Of a stretch of 64,000 bases of DNA, positions 56,632 to 64,000 are shown piece after piece. Numbering within the stretch: the first letter of the stretch is position 1; every line of letters begins with the position of its first letter. The notes under the pieces are model-generated. The model did not search any database, was not told where the DNA came from, and saw only the letters and a list, made by a program, of their open reading frames with translations. The DNA comes from Actinoplanes missouriensis 431 (GTDB taxonomy: Bacteria > Actinomycetota > Actinomycetes > Mycobacteriales > Micromonosporaceae): positions 8,556,001 through 8,620,000 of the forward strand of contig NC_017093.1 of the NCBI RefSeq assembly GCF_000284295.1. Reading direction: 5' to 3'. A program made the translations under genes and the position numbers.

Positions 56632-57291
56632 TCAAGTCACCAGGCCGCGGCGGTAGGCGTACACCACGGCCTGCACGCGGTCGCGCAGGTCGAGTTTGGT
56701 GAGGATGCGGGACACGTACGTCTTGACCGTCTCCTGACTGATCACCAGGGCCGCCGCGATCTCGCTGTTGGAGAGGCCCTCCGCGATGAGCCGGAGCACC
56801 TCCATCTCGCGCGGGGTCAGCGCGCCGCCGTCCGGGTCGCCCTCGGCCGGGCGGATGCGGGCCGCGTACCTGCCCACCAGCTGCCGGGTCACCTCCGGGG
56901 CCAGCAGCGCGGCACCGGTCGCGACCGTGCGGATGCCGTTCAGCAGCTGTGCCGGTGGTGCGTCCTTGAGCAGGAAGCCACTGGCACCCGCCCGCAGGGC
57001 CTCGTAGACGTACTCGTCAAGGTTGAAGGTCGTCACCACGAGGACTTTCACCGGCTCGGGGACCGCGGCGCCGGCCAGCAGGCGGGTCGCTTCGATGCCG
57101 TCGAGCACCGGCATCCGGACGTCCATCACCACCACGTCCGGCCGGAGCCGGGCGGCCAGGTCGACGGCCGCGCGCCCGTCGCCGCACTCGCCGACGATCT
57201 CCATATCGGACTGGGCGTTGATGATCGTCGTGAAGCCGGTGCGGATCAGCTCCTGGTCGTCGCAGACCAGCACCCGGATCGGCGCTGTCAC
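56632..57291 (-). CDS. NarL-type response regulator
   Basis: 219 residues. Receiver: CDDQ, Asp in VVVMDVRMP, Lys in FLLKD. LuxR HTH: LTPREMEVLRLIAEGLSNSEIAAALVISQETVKTYVSRILTKLDLRDR. The start overlaps the kinase stop by 4 bases. Partner of the kinase at 57288-58421. Confidence 0.92.
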   Translation of the reverse strand: MTAPIRVLVCDDQELIRTGFTTIINAQSDMEIVGECGDGRAAVDLAARLRPDVVVMDVRMPVLDGIEATRLLAGAAVPEPVKVLVVTTFNLDEYVYEALRAGASGFLLKDAPPAQLLNGIRTVATGAALLAPEVTRQLVGRYAARIRPAEGDPDGGALTPREMEVLRLIAEGLSNSEIAAALVISQETVKTYVSRILTKLDLRDRVQAVVYAYRRGLVT

Positions 57292-58421
57292 GACGGGTTT
57301 CCGGCCGGGATCCGGGCCCGCACGAGAAAGCCGCCACCGGCCTGCGCGCCCGCGCTGAACTCTCCACCGAGGACGGTGACCCGCTCGCGGAGGCCGGCGA
57401 GGCCGCGCCCGCTGCCACCCGGTGACGCGCCGCTCGATCCCGAGCCGTCGGTGCTGATCTCCACGGTCGTCTCCCCTTTCCCGTGCCGGACGTGAACCCT
57501 GGTCGGGCTGCCGTGCGCGTACTTCAGCGCGTTCGTCAGCGCCTCCTGCACCACCCGGTACGCCGCCACCTCGGCGCTGCCGGTGGCCGCCGCCGTCCCC
57601 TCGCGGACGAACTCGACCGGCTGCCCGGCCTGCCGGGTCTGATCCACGAGAGCGTCCAGGTCACCGGCCGAGGGCGTGCGCGGGTCACCCGTACCGTGAT
57701 CGGGGTTGAGCAGGTCGAGCAGCTGCCGCAGGTCGCCGACGGCCCGGCGGCCGGTGCCGGTGATCGCGTTCAAGGTCTGCTCCAGCCGCTCCGGATCACC
57801 CGTCAGATAGCGCGCCGCCTCGGCCTGCACGACCATCGCCGTCACGTGATGCGTGACGACGTCGTGCAGCTCCCGGGCGATGCGCGCGCGCTCCGCCGCA
57901 CGGGTGCCCTCCTCGACATGGCGGCGGCGTTCCGCCTCGGCGGCCCGGCTCTGGCGCAGCCACGCCCCGACGCCCCAGGCGAGGGCCAGCAGCAGGTAGA
58001 ACGTGGTGAACCCGGTGACGCCCTCGGTGGAGCCGAGCCGGTCCAGGGAGATCGCCAGGGTGACGTACGCCGCCGAGGCGAGAGCCACGACGACCCAGCG
58101 GCGCCGTTCCACGTAGGCGCCGGCGCTGACCAGCGCGACGGCCAGTCCGGTACCCGCGACGGTGTGGTAGCCGCGGAACTGGTCGATGGCGAAGCCGAGC
58201 GAGACCAGCGCGAGACAGACAGCGGGAAACCGGCGGCGCACGGCCAGCGGCAGGCTCTCCAGGGCGATGACACCGACGGTCAGCGCGTCGTACGGGCGGT
58301 CCGGCAGGTCGCCGAGCTGGGTGCCGTGCTGCTCCAGCGCCGGGACCACCGCCGCGAGCCCGAAACCGAGGGCGAGGGGGAGATCCCGGACCGTGACCGG
58401 GAGCTTCCGGAGCTTGATCAC
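57288..58421 (-). CDS. NarL-type sensor histidine kinase
   Basis: 377 residues. Five or six membrane helices in the first ~150 residues, then HisKA_3 (RIARELHDVVTHHVTAMVVQAEAARYL) and HATPase (VVQEALTNALKYAHGSP; GRGLAGLRERV). The start overlaps the CAAX protease stop by 4 bases, so kinase and protease genes are translationally coupled, suggesting the protease acts in the same signalling path. Confidence 0.9.
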   Translation of the reverse strand: MIKLRKLPVTVRDLPLALGFGLAAVVPALEQHGTQLGDLPDRPYDALTVGVIALESLPLAVRRRFPAVCLALVSLGFAIDQFRGYHTVAGTGLAVALVSAGAYVERRRWVVVALASAAYVTLAISLDRLGSTEGVTGFTTFYLLLALAWGVGAWLRQSRAAEAERRRHVEEGTRAAERARIARELHDVVTHHVTAMVVQAEAARYLTGDPERLEQTLNAITGTGRRAVGDLRQLLDLLNPDHGTGDPRTPSAGDLDALVDQTRQAGQPVEFVREGTAAATGSAEVAAYRVVQEALTNALKYAHGSPTRVHVRHGKGETTVEISTDGSGSSGASPGGSGRGLAGLRERVTVLGGEFSAGAQAGGGFLVRARIPAGNPS

Positions 58422-59254
58422 TGGGCGACTGTAGCGCTCGCCGGGACCTCGGCCGTGCGGCGCCGCCGACCGACGATGTGCCCGCGGCGCTTGGCCAGCA
58501 GGAGGAACACCACGGTCAGCACCACGCCGGCCAGCACCGCGTACAGGCTGCCCTCCGGCCCGAAATCGCCGCCGCTCAGCGCGGCAGGTCCCGACATCGA
58601 GGCCTCGAGCAGGCCTTTCGACTCGCCGTTACCCGACACCACGACGCTGAAGATGCCACCCGCGGCGAAGTTCCAGGCGAAGTGCAGGCCGATCGGCACC
58701 CACAGGTTCCGCGTGGCGGCGTAGCAGGCGGCCAGCATGAACCCGGCCTCGATGGCGATGGCGGTCGCGCCCCAGAAGGTGGCGTCCGGGTTCGCCAGGT
58801 GCATCGCGCCGAACACCACGCCGGTCAGGGCGAGAGCGATCCAGGTCCCGGTACGCTCCTCGATGATCCGGAACAGCACGCCCCGGAAGAGCAGTTCCTC
58901 GGTGACCGCAGCGGCCGCCATGAACCCGAGCAGACCCAGCGCTCCGGTCGGCGAGCCCCAGCCCTCGACGTGGTAACCGCCGAGGAACGCGATGTTGGCG
59001 ATGACGGCCGCGAACATGGCGAACCCGATGAGCATCCCGCGGCCCACCTTCCCGCCCCAGCCGTCCCGGCCCAGTTCGGCCGGATCGCGGTATTCGGTGC
59101 GCCGCACGACCCACCGGTAGACGACAACGGCCAGCACCGCCGTCACCGCGCCGATCACCAGGGTGAGGAGGAAGCTGCCCTGGACGGCGGCGACGCCCTG
59201 CCCACCGATCAGACCGACGGCGGCGACGGCGAGAAGCTGTTTGACGAATCGCAT
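58418..59254 (-). CDS. CPBP (CAAX-type) membrane protease
   Basis: 278 residues with eight membrane helices. Motif 1 VTEELLFRG (EExxxR), motif 2 FGAMHLANP (His) and motif 3 GLHFAWNFAAGG (HxxxN) provide the intramembrane glutamate/histidine active site. ATG 59254 follows AAGGAG by 5 bases; a frame to 59332 lacks a ribosome site. Bacterial members process membrane proteins or peptides and often confer bacteriocin self-immunity. Coupled to the downstream kinase gene. Confidence 0.88.
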   Translation of the reverse strand: MRFVKQLLAVAAVGLIGGQGVAAVQGSFLLTLVIGAVTAVLAVVVYRWVVRRTEYRDPAELGRDGWGGKVGRGMLIGFAMFAAVIANIAFLGGYHVEGWGSPTGALGLLGFMAAAAVTEELLFRGVLFRIIEERTGTWIALALTGVVFGAMHLANPDATFWGATAIAIEAGFMLAACYAATRNLWVPIGLHFAWNFAAGGIFSVVVSGNGESKGLLEASMSGPAALSGGDFGPEGSLYAVLAGVVLTVVFLLLAKRRGHIVGRRRRTAEVPASATVAQ

Positions 59255-59303
59255 GATGGCTCCTTCGCAGGCCGCGACCGGAGTGCCGCGGACACGAAGA
59301 AAC

Positions 59304-60527
59304 CTATGAATTCCGGCCGCCGTAATCGTCACCGCGCGGTGGACACTTGCCGGTAGCTCGCTCGGGGGACAAGCCTCGCCCGGAGGCCCCGGTGCCGAGC
59401 GCCTCGACGCGCCGGAAGATCAGCCAGAACAGGGCGAGGACCACGGCGAACACCGGCAGCCAGAGCAGGCGGGCCGTCACCCAAGCCGGTCCGTCCGGCG
59501 CCCCGATCAGCCCGGCCGGCTCGCCCAGCACCAGATGGCCGGCCGCGCTGACGACCAGCAACGCGCTCTGATGCCACAGGAACACCGTCATCGCGGACAG
59601 GTTCAGCAGGGCCACGATCGCCCACCAGCCCGGCCGCCGCATCAGCCCGGCCAGCCGCTCCCAGGCGAGCCGGGCCACGCCGATCTGCACGAGGGCGAGT
59701 GCCACCACGAGCAGGGACGGCGGGGCCAGGTTCGATCGGTCGTCGCCGGGGACGCCGACCATGCTCGCCGGATAGTCCGCGACCAGGATCAGGAACGCGC
59801 CGGCCAGGACACCAACCAGAGCGAGCGGAGAACCCCAGCGGCGGTCGAGGCCGCCGCGGCTCAGGGAGACGCCGAGAACGTACGGCACCAGCCAGGCGGT
59901 GACGGCATTGAGGTACGCCACCTCGCCCGGCAGCCCCGGCCAGAGCTCGAAGCGTACGAGGTCGACGACGGCGACCGCGGCCAGCGGACCGAGCGCGGCC
60001 GCCGCACCGAACCGCCGTTCCGCCGCGACGACCAGCGGGGTGAGCGGCAGCAGCAGCACGAGGACGCCGACGAACCACAACGGACTGACCATCAGGTTGC
60101 TCACGGTGTGCGCGGTCCACGGCTCCACCGGTGAGCCGGACAGCGACGTACGGACCATCACCCACACCCCGAGGAACATCACGACCGGCGGCAGCAGCCG
60201 CCGCAGCCGCGAGACCAGCCAGGACGCGGTCGATCGCCCACGTCCCCGCCATCTGCTCAGCCCACGTCCGGCCGAGTAACCGGAGACGAAGAAGAACAGG
60301 CCGAGCGTTTGCAGGAACCAGGTCATCGGTACGAGCCACGGCATCGAACTGAGGGGACTCCGCTGATGCCATCCGTCGTCCGGATGCGCCACGAGTGCCG
60401 TGACCATCCAGTGCCCGACGACCACACCGGCCATCGCGAGGGCGCGCACCGCGTCGACCGTACGGTCCCGGCCGGCCGGCGTGGCCTCGGCGAGACGCCG
60501 GCTCCAGGAGATCTCGGTGGCCGTCAT
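59304..60527 (-). CDS. membrane acyltransferase (acyltransferase-3 family)
   Basis: 407 residues with about ten membrane helices. The N-terminal DAVRALAMAGVVVGHW holds the conserved Arg and His of the family; PMTWFLQTLGLFFFVSGYSAGRGL and WLVSRLRRLLPPVV are also typical. It transfers acyl (often acetyl) groups to sugars or lipids at the membrane. It overlaps the DUF1023 hydrolase stop by 4 bases upstream, so both are made together. Confidence 0.83.
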   Translation of the reverse strand: MTATEISWSRRLAEATPAGRDRTVDAVRALAMAGVVVGHWMVTALVAHPDDGWHQRSPLSSMPWLVPMTWFLQTLGLFFFVSGYSAGRGLSRWRGRGRSTASWLVSRLRRLLPPVVMFLGVWVMVRTSLSGSPVEPWTAHTVSNLMVSPLWFVGVLVLLLPLTPLVVAAERRFGAAAALGPLAAVAVVDLVRFELWPGLPGEVAYLNAVTAWLVPYVLGVSLSRGGLDRRWGSPLALVGVLAGAFLILVADYPASMVGVPGDDRSNLAPPSLLVVALALVQIGVARLAWERLAGLMRRPGWWAIVALLNLSAMTVFLWHQSALLVVSAAGHLVLGEPAGLIGAPDGPAWVTARLLWLPVFAVVLALFWLIFRRVEALGTGASGRGLSPERATGKCPPRGDDYGGRNS

Positions 60528-61570
60528 CGGGCGTCGTCACCCAGCCCGATCCGCGCCATCGCCAGCAGCGACGACGTGCCGGGCAGGAAATATCCGTCGT
60601 GCCCGTCCACGTCCTCGCAGGGCAGCGGGAGAGCGCCGAAGCCCGGATCGAACGGCAGGGTCGCGTGGCCGATGCCGAACAGTCGCAGTCCCGGTACCCG
60701 GCGGGTCCAGTCGTTCGGCGCGCTACCCGCCCACACCGTGGCCGGCGAGCCCAGATCCTCCCGGTCGTCGACGCCCATCCCCGGGCTGCCGATCGCGACG
60801 ATGTCGGTGACCTGCGGGCTCAGCCGGGATGCGGCAAGTCCGGCGACGATGGAACCGTAGCTGTGGCCGATGACCGTCACGGCAAGCCCGGGACGGTCCA
60901 GCACGAGCCCGTCGACGAAACGCTCCAGCGCGATCGCGCCGGCCGCGGCCCGGTCCTCGCGGAACGCGTCACGGCGTACCCCCTCGGGTGGGTCGTAGCC
61001 GAGCCACGCGATGACCGCGACCTTCGCGCCGGGCTCGACCCGCAGCATCTCGGTGTGGAGCCGGCGGGCCTGCCAGGACGGCGCCCGGCGCAGCACCCCG
61101 CCGTGTCCGGAGTCGAATCCGGCCAGGGTGTCGTCGACCCCGGGCACCAGAACGGCGACCCGCTCGGCGGTGGCGAGGTCGCCGATGACCTCGGCGGCAC
61201 GACCGTCACCCCGGGTGTCCAGGGCGAGGAAGGTCCGGTCGGCCCAGTCCGGACGCTGGGCGCGGTTGGCGGCGTACCGCAGCGCCGTGGGCACTCCGTC
61301 CAGGTTGCCGGCCACCCGCGGGTGCCGCGTCGTCAGGGCGGTCGCGTCCGGCGGCGGCAGGGCGGCGAAGAACGCGGCGACCTGCTCGACGGTGGCGGTC
61401 GCCGGGTCCGGGGGCCGCAGCGCGTCGGTCATCCACTGCTCCACACCGGCGAGCGGCACGGCCGGTGTGGCCTCGGTGGCGCGGAACAGCACCACGCCAG
61501 GCACTCCCACGAGCACGGCGACGAATGCCGACGCCGCTGTTCCGAGCAATCGGCGAGGCCTGCTCAGCAC
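60524..61570 (-). CDS. DUF1023 alpha/beta-hydrolase, exported
   Basis: About 348 residues. A hydrophobic N-terminal helix (8-28) acts as signal or anchor. DUF1023 features: a long helical lead, VAVLVPGVDDTLAGFD, nucleophile elbow VIGHSYGSIVAG, SPGMGVDD with acidic residue, and a late DGHDGYF with catalytic His. Family members in actinobacteria are secreted esterases of unknown substrate. GTG 61570 is preferred (GGAG 5 bases upstream) over GTG 61588. Stop/start overlap with the acyltransferase gene suggests matched acyl-adding and acyl-removing activities. Confidence 0.82.
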   Translation of the reverse strand: MLSRPRRLLGTAASAFVAVLVGVPGVVLFRATEATPAVPLAGVEQWMTDALRPPDPATATVEQVAAFFAALPPPDATALTTRHPRVAGNLDGVPTALRYAANRAQRPDWADRTFLALDTRGDGRAAEVIGDLATAERVAVLVPGVDDTLAGFDSGHGGVLRRAPSWQARRLHTEMLRVEPGAKVAVIAWLGYDPPEGVRRDAFREDRAAAGAIALERFVDGLVLDRPGLAVTVIGHSYGSIVAGLAASRLSPQVTDIVAIGSPGMGVDDREDLGSPATVWAGSAPNDWTRRVPGLRLFGIGHATLPFDPGFGALPLPCEDVDGHDGYFLPGTSSLLAMARIGLGDDAR

Positions 61571-61783
61571 TATCTCTCCGCCCTTCACTCCATTCCCGGC
61601 AATGGACCGAAGTTATGAGCGGGAGTACCTCCATGTCGTCAATCCGTAGCGGGATCAACGCCGTAGTACCTGAGAGCTACGACCCATATATTCCCAGTTC
61701 AAGAGGTGCTACTTGAGCGTGACGACAGCGGGCGGCCCGCTTCCTAGATTGGGGATCCGACACCCGTTCCCAAGGAGACGCCA
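61571..61783. promoter_or_regulatory. divergent promoter region between DUF1023 and methyltransferase genes
   Basis: About 210 bases, AT-richer than its neighbours (notably 61610-61720). It must hold both promoters. I see no convincing -35/-10 pair at correct spacing and no strong dyad. AAGGAG at 61771-61776 is the ribosome site for the methyltransferase gene. Confidence 0.4.
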
Positions 61784-62503
61784 GTGACTATTTCACCCCG
61801 GAAAGCCGACACCGAAATCACGCTCGAATACGTCGAAAGCCTTTACCGCAAGTACGAGGCGGACCTGCGCACGGTGCGCGACGAGCAGCGCCGCCTGCGG
61901 CACGGCACTCCGCCGCTGAAGGCCCAGCTGGACGACCTCGAGGCCGAGATCACCTACCTGCTCGTCCGCGACACCCGTCCCGAGGTGATCGTCGAGATCG
62001 GCTCGCTGCACGGCTGGTCCACCAACTGGCTGCTGCGCGCCCTGCGGGACAACGGCGCCGGACGGCTCTTCACCCACGACCTGATCGACAACGCGCGCCA
62101 CAACGTCGCTTCCGAACTGGCGGACGGCCGGTGGACCTTCGTGCGGGGTGACGCCCGGCAGACGCTCGACAACCATGAGTACGAGATCGACTACCTGTTC
62201 GTCGACGCCGCGCACACCGCCGCGTTCGCCCGCTGGTTCGTCGGTGAGCTGTTCCCGACCGTCCGCCCGGGCGTGCCGGTGAGCGTGCACGACGTCTTCC
62301 ACAGCCGGCGCCCGTGGCCGTTCAGCGAGGGCCGTGTCGTCCTCTCCTGGCTGGCCGAGCGGAACACCGGCTACTTCACCCCGTCCCGTGCCGCGGCCCG
62401 GGACTCACACAACGCGCTGGTCGCGGTGAAGAACGAGTTGAACCTCGGTGATCCGGTGCATCACGGCCAGGACAACCCGATGATGTTCTTCCACATGCCC
62501 TGA
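61784..62503 (+). CDS. class I SAM-dependent methyltransferase
   Basis: 239 residues. After an N-terminal helical, charged region (VESLYRKYEADLRTVRDEQRRL) the SAM site appears as VIVEIGSLHGWSTNWLL, then acidic loop THDLID, and LFVDAAHT with PVSVHDVFHS, as in Methyltransf_24/cephalosporin-hydroxylase-like O-methyltransferases. GTG 61784 follows AAGGAG by 7 bases. No biosynthetic partner is adjacent; substrate unknown. Confidence 0.83.
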   Translation: MTISPRKADTEITLEYVESLYRKYEADLRTVRDEQRRLRHGTPPLKAQLDDLEAEITYLLVRDTRPEVIVEIGSLHGWSTNWLLRALRDNGAGRLFTHDLIDNARHNVASELADGRWTFVRGDARQTLDNHEYEIDYLFVDAAHTAAFARWFVGELFPTVRPGVPVSVHDVFHSRRPWPFSEGRVVLSWLAERNTGYFTPSRAAARDSHNALVAVKNELNLGDPVHHGQDNPMMFFHMP

Positions 62504-62567
62504 ACACGGTTAATCTGAGTCTCCATCGGACATGCGGTCGCTGAAAGGGCGAGCTGAGGAGCAGACA

Positions 62568-63851
62568 TTGGCGCACACCTCCGCTCGTCTCCTCGCCGCG
62601 ACCGGCCGGCAACTGTTCGCCCTCACCGCACGCCCGGAACCCGGCGCCGATTCCCGGCGCCCCACGCTGATGCGCGGGCTGCGGTTCATCGGGGTCGCTC
62701 TGGTGACCCTGTACACGGTCGTCGTCGGCATCGGCGTGCTCGCCGACACCCTCCCGCAGAGTTCACCGGTGATCACCGTGCTGGCCGTGGCGCAGGCCGC
62801 GCCGATCGTCCTGATCCGCTATCGGCCGATCGCCGCCTGGTGGCTCGGCCTGATCGCCGCGATGCCGTACCTGATCCTGATCGGCTCCTCCACCGGGCCG
62901 GCCATGGACAGCGTGTTCTGGCCGTGGAGCGTGGGCGGCATCGTCGCGATCCTGGCCACCGGCATGATGGTGGCCTACCAGGTTCCGTACCCGGTCGCTC
63001 TGGCCCAGTGGCTGATCGTCAGCGCCGTGTCCGTCGCCGCGGAACTGATCTTCCCGGACCGGCCGCAGCTCAACAACGGCCTGGTCCTCTCCGGCTTCTA
63101 CGCCGCCGGGCTGGCCGTCATCGCGACCGCCCGCTGGCTGCGCGACGTCCGGCGCGAACTGCGCCGCCAGGTCGGGCTCACCGAACAGGAACGCGTGCAG
63201 CGGACCGCGCTCGAGGAACGCGCCCGGATCGCCCGGGAACTCCACGACGTGGTCGCCCACCACATGTCGGTGATCGCCGTCCAAGCCGAGGCCGCGCCCT
63301 ACCGGGTCACCGCACTCGACCCGATCGCGGCCGAGAGCTTCACGTCGATCAGGCAGAACGCCCTGGCCGCGCTGACGGAGATGCGGCACATCCTCGGCAT
63401 GCTTCGCTCCGAACAGGACATCCCCGATCGGTACGCCCCACAGCCCACCCTCGCCGACCTCGACCAGCTCTTCGACAACTGCCGCAGCGCCGGGCTGTCC
63501 CTGCGGACCGACATCCACGGTGACGTGTGGTCATTGCCGGCGCAGGTGGAGCTGATCGCCTACCGGGTGCTGCAGGAGGCGCTGAGCAACGCGATCCGTC
63601 ACGCGCCAGGGTCCGACGTCGAGGTGGAGGTCGGGTACGGGCCGGCCGTACTGAATCTCCGGGTCTCCAACAGCCCCGCACCTGCCATCCCCGCGCCTCG
63701 CGCCGGCGGTCACGGCCTGACCGGGATGCGCGAGCGAGCGGCGGTCCTCGGCGCGACGTTGCGGGCCGGGCCACGCGACGACGGATGGTACGAAGTCAGC
63801 GTGGCTCTGCCCGTGACGGTCACCGCAGCCCTGCCCGTGACAGGAGGATGA
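62568..63851 (+). CDS. NarL-type sensor histidine kinase
   Basis: About 427 residues. Five or six membrane helices (about 40-210), then HisKA_3 (RIARELHDVVAHHMSVIAVQAEAAPYRV) and HATPase (VLQEALSNAIRHAPGSD; GGHGLTGMRERAAVLGA). TTG 62568 is preferred because GAGGAG stands 6 bases upstream; ATG 62532 opens the frame without a ribosome site. The stop overlaps the possible first ATG (63848) of the regulator gene. Confidence 0.87.
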   Translation: MAHTSARLLAATGRQLFALTARPEPGADSRRPTLMRGLRFIGVALVTLYTVVVGIGVLADTLPQSSPVITVLAVAQAAPIVLIRYRPIAAWWLGLIAAMPYLILIGSSTGPAMDSVFWPWSVGGIVAILATGMMVAYQVPYPVALAQWLIVSAVSVAAELIFPDRPQLNNGLVLSGFYAAGLAVIATARWLRDVRRELRRQVGLTEQERVQRTALEERARIARELHDVVAHHMSVIAVQAEAAPYRVTALDPIAAESFTSIRQNALAALTEMRHILGMLRSEQDIPDRYAPQPTLADLDQLFDNCRSAGLSLRTDIHGDVWSLPAQVELIAYRVLQEALSNAIRHAPGSDVEVEVGYGPAVLNLRVSNSPAPAIPAPRAGGHGLTGMRERAAVLGATLRAGPRDDGWYEVSVALPVTVTAALPVTGG

Positions 63852-63856
63852 GCACC

Positions 63857-64000
63857 ATGCCGATCCGGGTGCTGGTCGTCGACGATCAGCGCATGCTACG
63901 GGAGAGCTTCGCCGTCCTGCTCAACGTCCAGCCGGACATCGAGGTCGTCGGCGAGGCGTCGAACGGCGAGGAGGCCGTCCGCCAGGCCCGCGACCTGAAC
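63857..64000 (+). CDS. NarL-type response regulator, cut by the window end
   Basis: 48 residues visible: MPIRVLVVDDQRMLRESFAVLLNVQ then DIEVVGEASNGEEAVRQARDLN, the start of a receiver domain with the DD acidic pair. ATG 63857 is chosen because AGGAGG lies 9 bases upstream; ATG 63848 overlaps the kinase stop (ATGA) but abuts the ribosome site. The phospho-acceptor Asp and the HTH would lie beyond the window. Confidence 0.85.
   Translation, partial: MPIRVLVVDDQRMLRESFAVLLNVQPDIEVVGEASNGEEAVRQARDLN

Noticed and set aside
61700..61760. Promoter TTGAGC/TAGATT before the methyltransferase gene
   Set aside because: The spacing is about 26 bases, too long for a sigma-70-type promoter.
1..64000. tRNA, rRNA or riboswitch genes
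   Set aside because: No cloverleaf, rRNA-like or known riboswitch core was recognised by eye; a covariance-model search would be needed to exclude small RNAs.

Overview
The window is one stretch of very GC-rich DNA (roughly 70% or more) with strong third-position G/C, frequent GTG starts, ATGA/GTGA start-stop overlaps and many actinobacterial regulator families. It looks like a chromosomal arm of a filamentous actinomycete; protein style suggests Micromonosporaceae (Actinoplanes-like), which is an inference from resemblance only. I see no rRNA, tRNA, CRISPR array, insertion sequence or phage integrase.

Layout. 1-2.7 kb: 3' part of a DUF4132 gene, then a 300-base spacer with tandem repeats and a strong hairpin. 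2.9-9.8 kb: a heme acquisition island: heme oxygenase, a WxL-interacting (DUF916-type) surface protein, an HtaA-domain protein with a TDP-repeat linker and a WxL-like tail, and, divergently, a membrane-anchored surface protein plus hmuTUV. A good match to the IdeR/DtxR iron box lies between the two arms. 9.8-13 kb: a D12-class DNA adenine methylase, a small secreted protein of unresolved 5' end, a MerR-type regulator and an EAL-domain protein. 13-19.7 kb: a minus-strand oxidative gene set (ChoD-like GMC oxidoreductase, Dabb protein, MFS exporter, membrane multicopper oxidase, small membrane protein, SRPBCC protein).

19.7-33.3 kb is the most unusual part. Three paralogous proteins of about 680-700 residues (called NTPase A, B and C here) each combine an N-terminal P-loop STAND-like NTPase, a middle region that looks GNAT-like, and a C-terminal helix-turn-helix. 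A and C each sit upstream of closely related SRPBCC genes. B heads an overlapping operon with an ECF sigma factor and a membrane anti-sigma-like protein. A large SARP-LuxR (LAL) regulator lies between A and B, and a TetR/SDR pair between B and C. A GATAGGCGG...TTCGCCG element precedes A, B and a small membrane protein gene, with a weaker version before C. A second conserved dyad precedes both SRPBCC genes. I read this as a duplicated, probably co-regulated signalling system whose function is not known to me.

33.4-50 kb is dominated by signal transduction and export: an OmpR-type two-component pair with a lipoprotein and a MacAB-like exporter; an ABC exporter with a NarL-type pair; a PadR regulator with an apparently leaderless, self-overlapped promoter and its membrane partner; and a second ABC exporter divergent from another NarL-type pair. 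49.8-64 kb holds secreted hydrolases, RidA, an XRE-NB-ARC protein coupled to a serine hydrolase, an XRE/MmyB regulator, a GDSL hydrolase, a MerR regulator, a NarL-type pair with CAAX protease, acyltransferase and DUF1023 hydrolase, a SAM methyltransferase and a last NarL-type pair cut by the window end. In all, five two-component systems lie within 31 kb.
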